Positions 30,953 through 42,145 of a stretch of 64,000 bases of DNA are shown in pieces. The translations under genes and the position numbers were made by a program. The stretch comes from Flaccisagitta enflata (lineage: Eukaryota > Chaetognatha > Sagittoidea > Aphragmophora): positions 110,608,001 to 110,672,000 of the forward strand of contig OZ231126.1 in assembly GCA_965153355.1 (NCBI GenBank). Direction: 5' to 3'. Every line of letters begins with the position of its first letter. Positions within the stretch are counted from its first letter, which is position 1. The notes below the pieces were generated by a model, which was not told where the DNA came from, made no database searches, and was given only the letters and a program-made list of their open reading frames with translations.

Positions 30953-33363
30953 GTGTATACTATCATGAGTTTCCTAGGTCCCATAGGACATTTGATGTCT
31001 AATTCTGGCTTGGAGAATATCTTGGAAACAATTTTTGCAAAGAATAGCATTGACCACATTATGTCTGGTAAGATCATTTACAGAGTCATAAAGGGTCATA
31101 TAATTGTGGACTCTGTTTTGAATGGTCTACTTTTATCAAAAATTTTCCATGACCCAATTTCAACCATACAGAAAGGCAATGAAATGGACATGAGCAATGC
31201 AACAGACATGCTCTACAGTAAATTTGAGAAGTTACATGAGGCCATGATGGGTGGTGGAGCAATGGAAGAAGTTTTAAGAGAGCCTTTGGATGAACTTGAA
31301 AAGCTTCTCTCAGCTCAGAAAGAAGATCTACAATCAAGCAAAATGGCCCGGTTTTGGCTTCAGTATATGTCTATGGTTGACATATTGAAAAGATACATAA
31401 AAGCAGAGAGGCTTGGAAACCATCCTATGCACTTGTGTAGCTTTGCAGATTTGCTCAAATATCTTGCCGCTGCTGGGCACAACAAATACACAAAATCAGG
31501 AAACATATATCTGCAGCAAGTGCATGAGTTAGAGACAACTCACCCAGATGTTCTTTATAAGTTCTCTAATGGATTGTTTGTAGTGCGGAGGAGTGATAGG
31601 TTCTGGGCTGGGATCCCTAGCGATCAGGTGATTGAACAATCCCTGATGCGCAATCTAAAGACCAGTGGAGGATTGACAAATGGGAGTGGCATGAATGAGG
31701 AACAGCGCAATGTGTGGACACTTTCCATGCCCCTATGTGCCTCTGCTCATCAAGCTATACAGGAACTGACAAACACCACCAGAAAGAGTGGAGAGCAGCA
31801 TACAAAGATGGGGCTATCCAGGATAAGTCGTGATTGGAAGGATACACGCCTTGTGGCCAAATTCTTACAAGAAAGAAACCCATTTTAGTATGGAGATGTG
31901 TTCTGCAATATTGCCAATGGTGTTCATGCACACTCATCAGTCAATGTCGATGATGCTGCAGCAATCGGTGACCACATACTAGAAAAGATGGTTGAGAGAG
32001 AGTGAGTGATTTTTCTTTCAAGAAGAAAGATCAGGCTGTAACCATAGGTTCCAAAAATGATGTCAAAGTAGATGGAGATATTGTGCAATTTGAGCCACAA
32101 TCTTGTTTCAAAAGCTTGCTGTGGCAGCTGAAAGGAGTGACAGTATCAATCCTGAAACTATTTTCAAGCATGAATTAATCACCATTCCAAAGGCTCTTGC
32201 AAAAACACCTGAATTGCTGCATGAAGCCCAAAAATCCACTCTTGCTGACGCAATATGGTCAACTGTTAATCAAAATGCAGCCTCTGTCCCAGATGGTGTC
32301 AGGTATGTACTAGATGGAGGTGCTCTCCTACACAGGATTCCTTGGTCCCGTGGCTCTACTTATGAAGGCATTTTAGAAACCTACAGCAATTATGTTGGCA
32401 CCAACTATGCTATAGAGAAGCTGTGGTGGTTTTTGATGGTTACAAAGAATTTATAACCAAAGATATGACTCACAAGCGCAGTCTGAAGGGGAAAAAGGGA
32501 GTGAGTGTTACATTCAGTCTAGACATGAGTTTTAGTGTCACAAAAGAGGCATTCCTTAGTGACCCAAAAAACAAACAGCAATTCATCGATTTTCTTGGCA
32601 CAAAGCTCACAAATCAAGGTAGCCATGTTTTCCATGACCAAGCAGATGTGGACCTGTTCATTGTTCAAAAGGCAATTGAGTCTGCAGAATCCATTGATAC
32701 AGTATTTATTGGAGATGATACAGACTTACTCGTTGTCTTGTTACACCACATGCCTCCACACAGCAAGAATATCTTTTTTGCCTCAGATTGCAAAAAAAAT
32801 ACAAAAGGACGAGTGTGGAACATTAAAGAGGTCCAAGCAAAACTGGGCACTTTTGTATGCAAACACATACCATTTCTGCATGCATTTTTAGGTTATGACA
32901 CAACATCACGTTTGTTTGGGATAGAAAAAGGGTCCATTCTCAAAAAATTCAAGGAAAACAAATCCCTTCAGCAAGCAGCAACAGTTTTTGACATTTCAAT
33001 GCCACTAAGGCCCAAATTGACAAAGCTGGAGAAGCTGCATTTACGGTGATGTACAATGGAAAGAAATCAGATACCTTGGATAGCCTTTGATACAAAAAGT
33101 ATTGTGACAAGGTGGCTTCAAGTTTGACACAAGTGGACCCAAAATCCTTGCTTCCAACCTCTGCTGCTGCTAAATTTCATAGCAGGCGAGTGTTTTTGCA
33201 AGTAAATCAATGGAAAGATCCCCAATGTGATTTGCTAGCTGAGGAGTGGGGATGGGTCCTCAAAGACACAGGGTTGCATCCGGTACTGACACTATACAGG
33301 GGGGTGAGCTTGAAACTTGTGGGGGGTATGTTACCACTTGCTGGGGTAGCTGACACTTGCTAG
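30953..33363 (+). pseudogene. Decayed PIN/FEN-like nuclease-family gene
   Basis: Four coding segments in changing frames cover one protein of about 790 residues: 30953-31888 (FWLQYMSMVDILKRYI, FVVRRSDRFWAGIPSDQVIEQ), a short piece around 32000-32100, 32103-32456 with 32423-33049, and 33112-33363. The third part carries HDQADVDLFIVQKAIE, GDDTDLLVVLL and AFLGYDTTSRLFGIEKG, resembling the acidic sites and helical clasp of XPG/FEN1-like nucleases. Such proteins are multicopy and unnamed in many arthropods, cnidarians and other invertebrates; their role is unknown to me. Breaks are a TAG at 31886-31888, a stop near 32007, a shift near 32100, one near 32430 and one near 33050. The N-terminus is missing. 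No introns are evident, which fits a retrocopy or a mobile family. Confidence 0.75.
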
Positions 33364-34612
33364 GGTAGTTGACACTTGCAGGGGTAGTTGACACTTTCGG
33401 GGAGTTGACACTTGAGGGGTAATTGACACTTGCTGGGGAAGTTGACACTTGGGGGAGGTAGTTGACATTTGAAGGGCGTAGTTGACACTTGAGGGTAGTT
33501 GACACTTGATGGGGTAGTTGACACTTGGGGGATAGTTGACACTTGCGGGGGGTAGTTGACACTTGCAGGGGGTAGTTGACACTTGCGGGGGGTAGTTGAC
33601 ACTTGCGGGGGGTAGTTGACACTTGCGGGGGGTAGTTGACACTTGCGGGGGGTAGTTGACACTTGCAGGGGGGTAGTGCACACTTGCAGGGGATAGTTGA
33701 CACTTGCGGGGGGTAGTTGACACTTGCGGGGGGTAGTTGACACTTTTGGGGGGTAGTTGACACTTGCAGGGGGTAGTTGACACTTGCGGGGAGAGTTGAC
33801 ACTTGCGGGAGGTAGTTGACACTTGCAGGGGTAGTTGACATTTGTTGGGGGTAGTTGTTGCGTGCGGGGGGTAGTTGATACTTGCGGGGGATAGTTGACA
33901 CTTGTGGGGGGTAGTTGACACTTGTGGGGGGTAGTTGGAGGGTAGTTGACAGTTGTGGGGTAGTTGACACTTGTAGGGGTAGTTGACAGTTGTGGGGTTG
34001 ACACACTGGGGGGAAGTTGACACTTGCAAGGGGTAGTTGACACTTGCAGGGGAGTTAACACTTGCGGGGGGTAGTTGACACTTGCAGGGTAGAGTTGACA
34101 TTTGCGGGGGGTAATTGACACTTGCGGGGGGTAGATGACACTTGCTGGGGAAGTTGACACTTGCGGGGGGTAGTTGACACTTGCAAGGGGTAGTTGACTC
34201 TTGCGGGGGGTAGTTGACACTTGGGGGGTAGTTGACACTTGCGGGGGGTAGTTGACGCTTGCGGGAGGTAGTTGACACTTGCAGGGGGTATTGGACACTA
34301 GCGGGGGTAGCTGACACTTGCAGGGGGTAGTTGACACTTGTAAGGGGTAGTTGACACTTGCAGGGGGTAGTTGACACTTTTGGGGGGTAGTTGACACTTG
34401 CAGGGGGTAGTTGACACTTGTGAGGGGTAGTTGACACTTGCGTGGGGTAGTTGACACTTGAGGGGGGTAGTTGATTCTTGTGGGGGGTACTTGACACTTG
34501 TGGGGGGTAGTTAACACTTGCGAGGGGTAGTTGATACTTGTGGGGGGGTAGATGACACTTGCGCGGAGTGTTTGACACTTGCAGGGGATAGTTGACACTT
34601 ACGGGGGTAGTA
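33345..34612. repeat. 20-bp minisatellite GTAGTTGACACTTGCGGGGG
   Basis: More than 60 copies, with variants in the G-run length and the TTGC/TTGT/TTGG position. The - strand is free of stops in all three frames because the C-rich unit encodes none. With a 20-bp unit, three units give a 20-residue protein period, which explains the 250-500-codon Pro/Ser/Val frames. I do not regard them as genes. Confidence 0.97.
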
Positions 34613-34860
34613 GACACTTTTTTCATGTACTTTGCTCTGTTTAAACTAAAAATTCGCTGTGATGCGCTGTGATTGGTCACTGAAAAGGGCATATGGCCTC
34701 TGATTGGTCCGCGAAAAGGGCATCCAACACGGGCATAGGAAAGGGGAATACGGAAAAAGGGCATACAGCGCGGGCATATAGCGGTTTCTCTCCGGTACAA
34801 TCTGGGGAAGAAAAAGAGAGAGAGGAAATGGTTAGCAATTTTTAATAACAAATTTTAATG
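34613..34860. other. Short flank with GGGCAT repeats
   Basis: AAAGGGCATA / AAAAGGGCATCC / CGGGCATA words repeat at 34684-34780 within CTGTGATTGGTC sequences. No gene seen. Confidence 0.5.
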
Positions 34861-35100
34861 TGAATTTATAACAATTTTGAATTTAGCATCATTTAACATA
34901 ATTTTAATATAATTTAACATAATTTAACATAATTTAACATAATCTAACATAATTTAACATAATTCAATATAATCCCATATAATCTAAATTAATTTAACAT
35001 AATTTAACATAAATCAACATAATTTAACATAATTTAACAAAACTCAACATAAACCATCTAACATGAATCACCAAAGTCTCATACAGTTTAGCATAATATA
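34860..35100. repeat. AATTTAACAT decamer repeat
   Basis: About 20 degenerate copies of AATTTAACAT (also AATCTAACAT, AACTCAACAT). Confidence 0.9.
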
Positions 35101-35344
35101 AATAAACAGTAAACTATAATTTAACCCAATTTAACATATTGTCAGAATTAACCATAATCAAAGATATCTCAGCATTACCAATAATCCGATGAATTTCAAA
35201 AAGTTCACTCTAAAGGAGAATAACATGACCTCAAAATTCTCAACAATGACAAGAGGCAAGAAGCAAAAACTCAACTAGTTTGCAAATTAATTAACTGTGT
35301 TGTAAAACTATTTAACTGACTAGTGAAGGGAGGGGCGTTAACCT

Positions 35345-35425
35345 TTCAGAGCTGGGCTACATAATAACATCCAGATGAAAGCAATATAATAAATACAGGC
35401 TACATAATAACATCTGAAGTTATTA
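35345..35425. repeat. 52-bp partial duplication
   Basis: GGCTACATAATAACATC occurs at 35346 and again at 35398, just beyond the stop codon of the RT fragment. Confidence 0.75.
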
Positions 35426-35444
35426 TATTGAGCTAACTAGTTTG

Positions 35445-35972
35445 TTATTGGCTAAGGGTGGTGAATCTATTTGCATTGTTTTCTGGTATGGGTTGAGAGA
35501 AGGAAGGGATCATCATATTGGGATGGGTACTATCAGGTGAAAGGTTATCTTGTGGGTTATTAAGGATATCATTGAACCAGGATTGAATATCTATTGGGAT
35601 GCTCCATCTTTCAAATTCTGCTCTATAGTTACTTATTACTAGTCTAAATTCTCTAGCTAGTCTATCTCTACGGTAATTACGCCTAAGTAGTATATTACCT
35701 AGTAATCTAACTCTATCAGTGAAATCTACAAGAAGTGTGCAAAGTCTCTGGTATCTAAGAATCTGACTATAGAAAACTTTATAGCATATCTTACTATCTA
35801 TGTTACTTTCGATAAAAGGCATTGACACTACCTCAAAGGGAAAGCTATCTGTCTTATTATACACCTTTGTTCTAAATCTACCATCAACTATTGACACCTG
35901 CATATCTAACACTGTTGCCTGCCTTAAGTCATCATTCTCCTGAGATAGCTCTAAACTAGGTGGATATATCAA
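35445..35972 (-). pseudogene. Reverse-transcriptase thumb/C-terminal fragment
   Basis: About 170 residues resemble the region after the catalytic site in a group of invertebrate RT-like proteins: IYPPSLEL, ATVLDMQVSI, FRTKVYNKTDSFPFEV, MPFIESNI and FYSQILRYQRLC. It ends in Pro/Asn-rich sequence. The palm motifs are missing, and an in-frame TGA precedes the first recognisable residue, so this is a 5'-truncated copy. The pattern is nearest to Penelope-like or related RTs with a short linker; the clade is uncertain. Confidence 0.6.
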
Positions 35973-36545
35973 TTTAACAGTTTATTTCCCCAAATGCGAG
36001 TAACACAGCAATATAGCGATAGATCAGTGGGGGAGGACCATGCATAAGCCCTTCATGTCAAATAGTGATATAATTTCTATTTTTTAGTTTAGGACATCGA
36101 CGGGCTTGTTCATGTCGACCCTCGTGATTAAAGTTACAAATGCAGGATAAAGATGAGACAGAAAAAGACAAAACACAAAATGTACAAATTCATGTAAAAA
36201 TTAGAAAACAATCAACAGGTAAACGGCATGACGTACGAATACGTCGATAAAAAGAACAATATCTACAAAAACTTAAATCAGGGCACCAATATAAAAAAAG
36301 AACATGACGTACGAGTATGTCTAACAATGAAATTCTGTAACGTAAGAAAAAAAAGAATAAATAAGCGTCTATTAATTGAAATAGTTTTTTGTTTCCAAGC
36401 ATTCCATTAATGATAGAGAAGGCATTGTGAAATTTCTTTGTTTTCATGTAGACTGACGCAAAGTTAAGCATAACCACCATCCGTAATCAGAATCATTATA
36501 TGAATAAGGACTAATACCTGGAGTGGTGGAAACTAATATATAATC
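35973..36545. other. Gene-less interval
   Basis: AT-rich sequence in which I see only two near copies of ATGACGTACGA-TA-GTC (36228 and 36303). No gene is supported. Confidence 0.5.
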
Positions 36546-36960
36546 CCGATGTCAAAAACAGTGATTCCACAAATAATCATTAATCCAGCTTTCCAGCAGG
36601 AAATCCCCTGCCCTGTGGGCACTGGTGTTCTGTTTACTAAGCAAATTAATAGGAATCTGATTGAAGATGCAGTTGATGAGACATTTGTTCATTTGTATGT
36701 ATAAATTACTAATTTGTTTTCTTTATGACTTACAATTGTAAACACAGTATTAATACGACCATGGCTGCAATAAATACAGCCAAGGAAGGACAGCAGGTCC
36801 CCCGAGGGAGACAATCAGTAAGACCGTGAGGTCGCCCATCAAGACAATGAAGTCTTGACGGAATCAGTAGGACTATAGAAATTTGAGTGTGTTTAGTGAA
36901 GTGGCTTATTTTTAGTCAGGAAAAGAAAAAAAAGTTTTATAGAGACTACATGATAATAAA
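36546..36960 (-). other. Possible LINE 3' region with hairpins
   Basis: Read on the - strand after the TTAGG-like tract. It contains GTCAAGACTTCATTGTCTTGA (36837-36857 on the + strand), a near-perfect stem-loop, and a second one around GCGACCTCACGGTC. It could be LINE 3' sequence or flanking DNA. Confidence 0.35.
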
Positions 36961-37015
36961 CTAACCTTACCTAACCTAACCTAACCTAACCTTAACCTAA
37001 CCTAACCAAACCAAA
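36961..37015 (-). repeat. TTAGG telomere-like tract
   Basis: On the - strand about ten GGTTA/TTAGG units, six or more exact, with TTAAGG, TAAGG and TTTGG variants. It lies 30 bp past the stop codon of the LINE, in the position of a 3' tail or an interstitial telomeric target. Confidence 0.85.
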
Positions 37016-37045
37016 CTGAGTTAACTTGAGCTTAATACTGTAGTA

Positions 37046-40000
37046 CTATAAGTGATGTTTCTTGTCTTTGCATCTAGGATTAGTACAATCACTTTTATGG
37101 GCATATCTATTGAGTAGCGATTTCTTTAACTGTCTTTTAAAAACAGCTTTCTGATCTATTTTTCTTAAGTCACTTGTGGTATTATTCCAAAGTTTTGGGC
37201 CAATAGCACTGAAACTGTTAGAGGCAGCTCTAGATTTGTAGTTGGGCACTTTTAGGTCCAAAGGATTTTGAGCCTGGCCCCTAAGATTGTACTCACAATT
37301 ATACTGAGTGCTACAAAGGTTCTGTATCTTTTTTGGTGCACGCTGGTAGAAGGAATCATGCATAAGTAATAAGCATTGCTGCTCATAGAGATCATTGAAT
37401 TTTAGTAGTCCAAGTTGTTTCATTCGGGGCTCTGTGTGGGCAGAAAAGTAAGACTTAGTTATTGTTCTTATTGCTCTTTTTTGAATATTTACTATTCTTT
37501 TTTTATTTTGGGCACTGCATCCGCCCCAAGCAGGCAATCCATAGAGCACATGAGGTTGAATGAATGAGTGGTAAAGAATTTTTAGGGTTGGAGGTGGGAG
37601 CAGATTTTTTACTCTGTTTATCATGCTGTTATTTCTTGCTATCTTATTTGCTACGCTAGTGCAATGCTTTTCCCAGCTTAGAGTACTATCTATGGTTATT
37701 CCTAAGAATTGTGCATCATCATAGATACCAAGTTTTTCTCCATCAAGGTAGATCTCGGGAGGTTTTTGATTTTTTGGAAGTGATTTTTTTCTAAAAATAA
37801 CAGTTTTTGTTTTCTTGGGGTTAAGCTTCAATTGGTTTGCTTTAAAGTAGTCATTTATGCCTTCAAGTTCCTGATTAAGAGTTGACAATGCCTCAAAATT
37901 ATATCCCTGTATCAACAGGTTAGTATCATCAGCAAAAGTTACACTTTTAAGGTTTGAAGCAGATGGTAGGTCATTCACATAAAGAAGGAAAAGAAGGGGT
38001 CCTAAGATACTGCCTTGGGAAACACCAGTAGATAGCAGTAATCTGGAGCTACTATGTCCATTGAGATCAACATATTGATAGCGATTTCCAAGATAAGACT
38101 CAAACCACTTCAGAGCTGTGCCACGGATTCCGTAATGGTCTAGTTTTTCAAGTAAAATAGAGTGATTCAGGGTGTCAAAAGCCTTACTAAGGTCACAGAA
38201 TACACCAATGGCGTAGTGACCCATTTCTATACATTCCTCAATACTCTTTATAAAGTCAAGGGTCGCATGGGTAGTATTGTGGCCTGTTCGAAATCCATAT
38301 TGTGATTCAAAAAGAATTTCATACCGGACCAGAAACTCAAAGACTTTGTTATAGATAAGGCGTTCAATGATTTTTGAAAATATTGGTAATAACGATATGG
38401 GTCTATAATTTTCATAGAGGTGTTTATCTCCTTTGAGTTTGTATACAGGTACAACTCTGGCTATCTTTCCGTTCTCTGGAAAAATCCCTGTTTTCTGAGA
38501 GCAGTTAACTAAGTGTGCCAAGACTGGTGCCAAAATGTCTATATCACTTAGAATGATATTTTGTTGAAATCCAGCAGGATCTTTGCTGGTTTTTGGGGTA
38601 AACTTTTTACATACTTCTATGAATTCTTGATGGGTTACATCATTTAGGAGGAGTGAATTTGAGTTTCTTGCAGCGTGTTTGTGGAGGTAGTGTGATGGGC
38701 CATGAGTTGACTTGCCTACACTTGCATTCGTCTGTGGTCCTACATTGGCGTAGTAGTGATTAATATTTTCCGCATTAGTTAATGGGTCCTTAATGATGTT
38801 TCCCTGATAGTGAAACTCAGTGGTTATATCTTCTTTATTGCTAAGTTTATTTGTTGCTTTTTTAATAATGTTCCAGTGTTTTTTTATATTACCTGAGCTT
38901 TCTGCTATCTGTCTGCTTACATATTCCTTTTCTGCCTTGCGGATTTTTGACACTATTGCATTCCTTAGTTTTTTGTAGTCTTCTCGCCTATGTTTCTGCT
39001 TGGCTAGTCTGTCTCTCCGTCTGATGTCAGCCAGTAATTCAAAGTTCATCCAAGGTTCTCGGTAATGTCGGTTTGAGTTTTTTTTGAAGGTACTGGTGGT
39101 CAAATTTTTGTTATAATGAAACCCATACTTAGTTTGAATCATGTCATAGATTACATTTGGATCATCTTGTTCAAAAACATCATGCCAATTGTCTTGTCTT
39201 AGTCCATTTTTTCTAAGTTGATGTCCTTGTTCAGTAAAAAATGACTTTGTAAAAGATTCACGTTTGGGATTCTTTTCTAGATCATTATTGAGGATTGTAA
39301 ATACTGGAAAATGGTCAGTGTATCCGCTGTTGCCAGCTATTTCTGTGTCTATGATACCACTTATCATGTGCTTTCCATCTCTTGAGAATATATGGTCAAT
39401 AAGTGTTGCACTCTGCTTTTTGATTCTTGTTGGTCTGACTATTCTTGGTATAAATTTATGGTTAGTGATAAGGTCGTAGTAGTTAGCAGTTGGTAGGTGA
39501 TTATCGTATTTAAGCAGGTCCAAGTTAAAGTCGCCAGCTAGTATAACTTCGTTGGTCCTTTTGTCTGTTAAGGTCAGGAATTTTTCTAATTCAGACATAA
39601 ATCTATCATAATTTTGTCCATTGGGTTGTCTATAGATAGCAGCAACAATTAGATCCCGATTGGAGCCATTTTTGGGGGTTGAGACTACGTTTGGGATGTG
39701 TACAACTAGACTTTCAAAATATTGATCTACAAACTCAGTTTTCTCTAAAATCATTGCCTTTGGAGAAATTGATTCGCTAATAAATACACCAACACCACCC
39801 CCTTTCATTGTGGTGCGTCCTTTATGAAAAAACACATATCCCGGCATAATAGTTTTGAGTTCTGATTCAGTGTAGCCAGAATTTGACAATTTAGTAATGT
39901 GTGTTTCAACTACAATGATTATGTCAGGCCTATTGTCGGGGGTTGAAATATTGCTAATGAATAGCTTTAGCGATCTCAGTTTGGTCAGGAGATTTGCTAT

Positions 40001-40207
40001 GTTTATTGATAAAATGGTCAGGTTATGGCTATTTCTAATGTCCCTATTTCTGAACATATCAACTAATTCCGATTCAGTGTAATACAAGCTATCGTGAATA
40101 ATACAGCTAAATGCCTCATTCTCATCATTGTCATCAGTGAGCACATTGCAAAAATTTTTTTGGTTGTCAGCTAAGACATCGGGTATTGTGAGCTCATCTT
40201 CTGTCAT
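37046..40207 (-). CDS. Non-LTR retrotransposon ORF2 (APE endonuclease + RT), intact
   Basis: From ATG 40207 the frame codes 1053 residues without interruption. An apurinic-type endonuclease occupies about residues 60-290 (IVVETHI, GGGVGVFI, AAIYRQPNG, LAGDFNLD, LIDHIFS). It nicks chromosomal DNA to prime reverse transcription. The RT occupies about 580-850 (NYRPISLLP, ESQYGFRTG, GVFCDLSKAFDTL, GVSQGSILGPLLFLLYVND, FADDTNLL). The C-terminus ends with CTNPRCKDKKHH, a Cys/His-rich end. The pattern fits the Jockey superfamily (Jockey/CR1/L2-like). No ORF1 was found upstream. The intact frame suggests recent activity. A TTAGG-like tract follows the stop. Confidence 0.92.
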   Translation of the reverse strand: MTEDELTIPDVLADNQKNFCNVLTDDNDENEAFSCIIHDSLYYTESELVDMFRNRDIRNSHNLTILSINIANLLTKLRSLKLFISNISTPDNRPDIIIVVETHITKLSNSGYTESELKTIMPGYVFFHKGRTTMKGGGVGVFISESISPKAMILEKTEFVDQYFESLVVHIPNVVSTPKNGSNRDLIVAAIYRQPNGQNYDRFMSELEKFLTLTDKRTNEVILAGDFNLDLLKYDNHLPTANYYDLITNHKFIPRIVRPTRIKKQSATLIDHIFSRDGKHMISGIIDTEIAGNSGYTDHFPVFTILNNDLEKNPKRESFTKSFFTEQGHQLRKNGLRQDNWHDVFEQDDPNVIYDMIQTKYGFHYNKNLTTSTFKKNSNRHYREPWMNFELLADIRRRDRLAKQKHRREDYKKLRNAIVSKIRKAEKEYVSRQIAESSGNIKKHWNIIKKATNKLSNKEDITTEFHYQGNIIKDPLTNAENINHYYANVGPQTNASVGKSTHGPSHYLHKHAARNSNSLLLNDVTHQEFIEVCKKFTPKTSKDPAGFQQNIILSDIDILAPVLAHLVNCSQKTGIFPENGKIARVVPVYKLKGDKHLYENYRPISLLPIFSKIIERLIYNKVFEFLVRYEILFESQYGFRTGHNTTHATLDFIKSIEECIEMGHYAIGVFCDLSKAFDTLNHSILLEKLDHYGIRGTALKWFESYLGNRYQYVDLNGHSSSRLLLSTGVSQGSILGPLLFLLYVNDLPSASNLKSVTFADDTNLLIQGYNFEALSTLNQELEGINDYFKANQLKLNPKKTKTVIFRKKSLPKNQKPPEIYLDGEKLGIYDDAQFLGITIDSTLSWEKHCTSVANKIARNNSMINRVKNLLPPPTLKILYHSFIQPHVLYGLPAWGGCSAQNKKRIVNIQKRAIRTITKSYFSAHTEPRMKQLGLLKFNDLYEQQCLLLMHDSFYQRAPKKIQNLCSTQYNCEYNLRGQAQNPLDLKVPNYKSRAASNSFSAIGPKLWNNTTSDLRKIDQKAVFKRQLKKSLLNRYAHKSDCTNPRCKDKKHHL

Positions 40208-40530
40208 TTACAATAGACTAAGCTTTTGAGGCTGAAAATAAGAAAAAAAAATAAGAATGGGCCTTTAGTCCAAGAAGTTCCTCTTTGCTAGGATACAGTA
40301 CTATTAAAATCGGAAAGTAGACTCACTATATTTTCTAAAATGCAAAAAATACAAATAGGATGCCTACGTTCATCAGTGTTGTAGAGAAGCATTGCCGTGG
40401 ATTTGTTGTTGATGAGATCAGCATCCGGTATTGCTTGGCATGGGTTTGTGGCTTGGAGTTATTATTGATGAGTTCGTGGCCAGGAATTTGTCATTTTTTA
40501 GTTTGTTTTTCTTTTTTTGCCAAGTTTGGC

Positions 40531-40628
40531 GCCGTGAGCTCGTCGTCGTGAGTTGGTCGCCGTGAGCTGGTCACCGTGGGTCGGTCGCCATGCGTTGGTC
40601 GCTGTGAGTTCATTGCCGTGCGTGTGTT
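40531..40628. repeat. 14-bp minisatellite GCCGTGAGTTGGTC
   Basis: Seven degenerate units (GCCGTGAGCTCGTC, GTCGTGAGTTGGTC, GCCGTGAGCTGGTC, ACCGTGGGTCGGTC and so on). It lies 320 bp upstream of the LINE start codon and may be in its 5' untranslated region or promoter. Confidence 0.85.
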
Positions 40629-41715
40629 ACCATGGAGTCTTTGGTCTAGGCTGGGGCGAAGGCGGAGGTCCATTGAAGGGAAATTCGAGAGTCGCGCGAT
40701 CGCCTTCGGGGATTTGCCGCGCCAAGACCTGATTCAAAGCAAGAGGCAAAATTCTTGTGTGGGTTAACATGCTATGTATACTATGTTGAAACTGCTGAAG
40801 ATGGTTATGATTTACATTGATGATATAAGCACTGTCTATGAAGAGTTGATGTTTGTTGATGTTTGACGTTTGTTGATGTTTGTGGTTAAATTAGCAGTGC
40901 CTGTAAAAGGAAAAATTAGTTCTGCAATGAGTAAGTTCGTGTGTTTACAGGAAATTAACCGGGTGATCCATTATCTGTAGGTGCAACCGTGCATTACTTG
41001 CTGTTATGAATACATGTTGATTAGTAAAGCAGTTATAAGATCTTTAAATTTCACCAATTATAAAGACGTGAGACAGATTGACAGTTTCTTTGCCTGGAAA
41101 AAAAAATAACATTAGGTTGAACATAGCAATACAGTTGGAATCCCTGCGCTAAAAATGGGTTAAATCAAGAGAATGGAAAATAAACTTATGTGCAGAGATC
41201 CATGGCGTAGCGACGTAACATGCGCATGTCCGTGGATTAGGTGTTGAGGACTTCAAGAACAGTGGCCCAAGGTCGTAGTTGTTGCTATTTTACATGACTT
41301 GAAGATGAGCGGCACAAGCTTTTTAAAAAGCTTTTAAGATTGTTAACTTTGCAAATTTTAAACATTGAAAATTCGTCTTAATTTCCTTTTAGTTTTCGAT
41401 TTCTTGTCCTTTGCGCCGCAGGAGTTGAGATTTTTTAGTTAATGATTCACGTATCATCAATTTTCAGTGTCGGAAGGGTCCTTAGAAACAGTTTGGATGA
41501 AGTGAAAGACGAGTCTTTTTCACAACAGAATTTGATCAAGATACGAGTTTTTGTTGATTTAAATGTTCAAGTTCAGATTGTAAAAGTTCTCGCTTCTTGA
41601 TGTCGACGTCACCGTGTCCCGTGTCCCGTCAGTAATCAATCAACTTCCGTTTGCGTCGGCATCAAAACGTGAGGACCTTAAACAAGTGAAGTAGTAAATT
41701 GCTATATAATGTAAA
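40629..41715. other. Gene-less interval
   Basis: Mixed-composition sequence, possibly including the 5' end of the LINE. TGTTGATGTTTGACGTTTG at 40850-40885 is a small tandem repeat. No gene is supported. Confidence 0.5.
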
Positions 41716-42145
41716 AGTGGCTGGCTCTATCTTCAAATATTAAAAGTGGCTGCTGAGTGGCTGCTGGCCAAATCCCGATTTTATAACCAGTGGCTGCTGA
41801 GTGGCTGCTGGCTTTATTTTTTTCAAAGTAAAAAGTGGCTGCTGGCTCTATCTTCCAATTTATGATAAGTGGCTGCTGAGTGGCTGCTGGTCCAATCCCC
41901 GACTTAATAACCAGTGGCTGCTGAGTGGCTGCTGGTCCAATCCCCGTTTTTGTAACCAGTGGCTGCTGGGTGGCTGCTGGCTTTATTTCCAGAAAAGTAA
42001 AAAGTGGCTGCTGGCTCTATCTTCAAATTTTGAAAAAGTGGCTGCTGAGTGGCTGCTGGCCAAATCCCCAATTTTAAAACCAGTGGCTGCTGAGTGGCTG
42101 CCTGATTTATTACGATAAAGGAAAAAAGTGGCTGCTGGCTCTTTC
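41716..42145. repeat. GTGGCTGCTGAGTGGCTGCTGG minisatellite
   Basis: GTGGCTGCTG doublets alternate with AT-rich 30-40 bp spacers (CAAATCCCCGATTTTATAACCA, TTATTT...AAAGTAAAAA), about eight to ten units. It directly abuts the satellite array. Confidence 0.9.

Noticed and set aside
33260-34851. Three long - strand open frames of Pro/Ser/Val-rich protein (up to 506 codons)
   Set aside because: They are produced by the stop-free C-rich strand of the 20-bp minisatellite, are open in every frame, and have no start or splice context.
41801-42118. Trp/Leu-rich 105-residue open frame
   Set aside because: Translation of the GTGGCTGCTG minisatellite.
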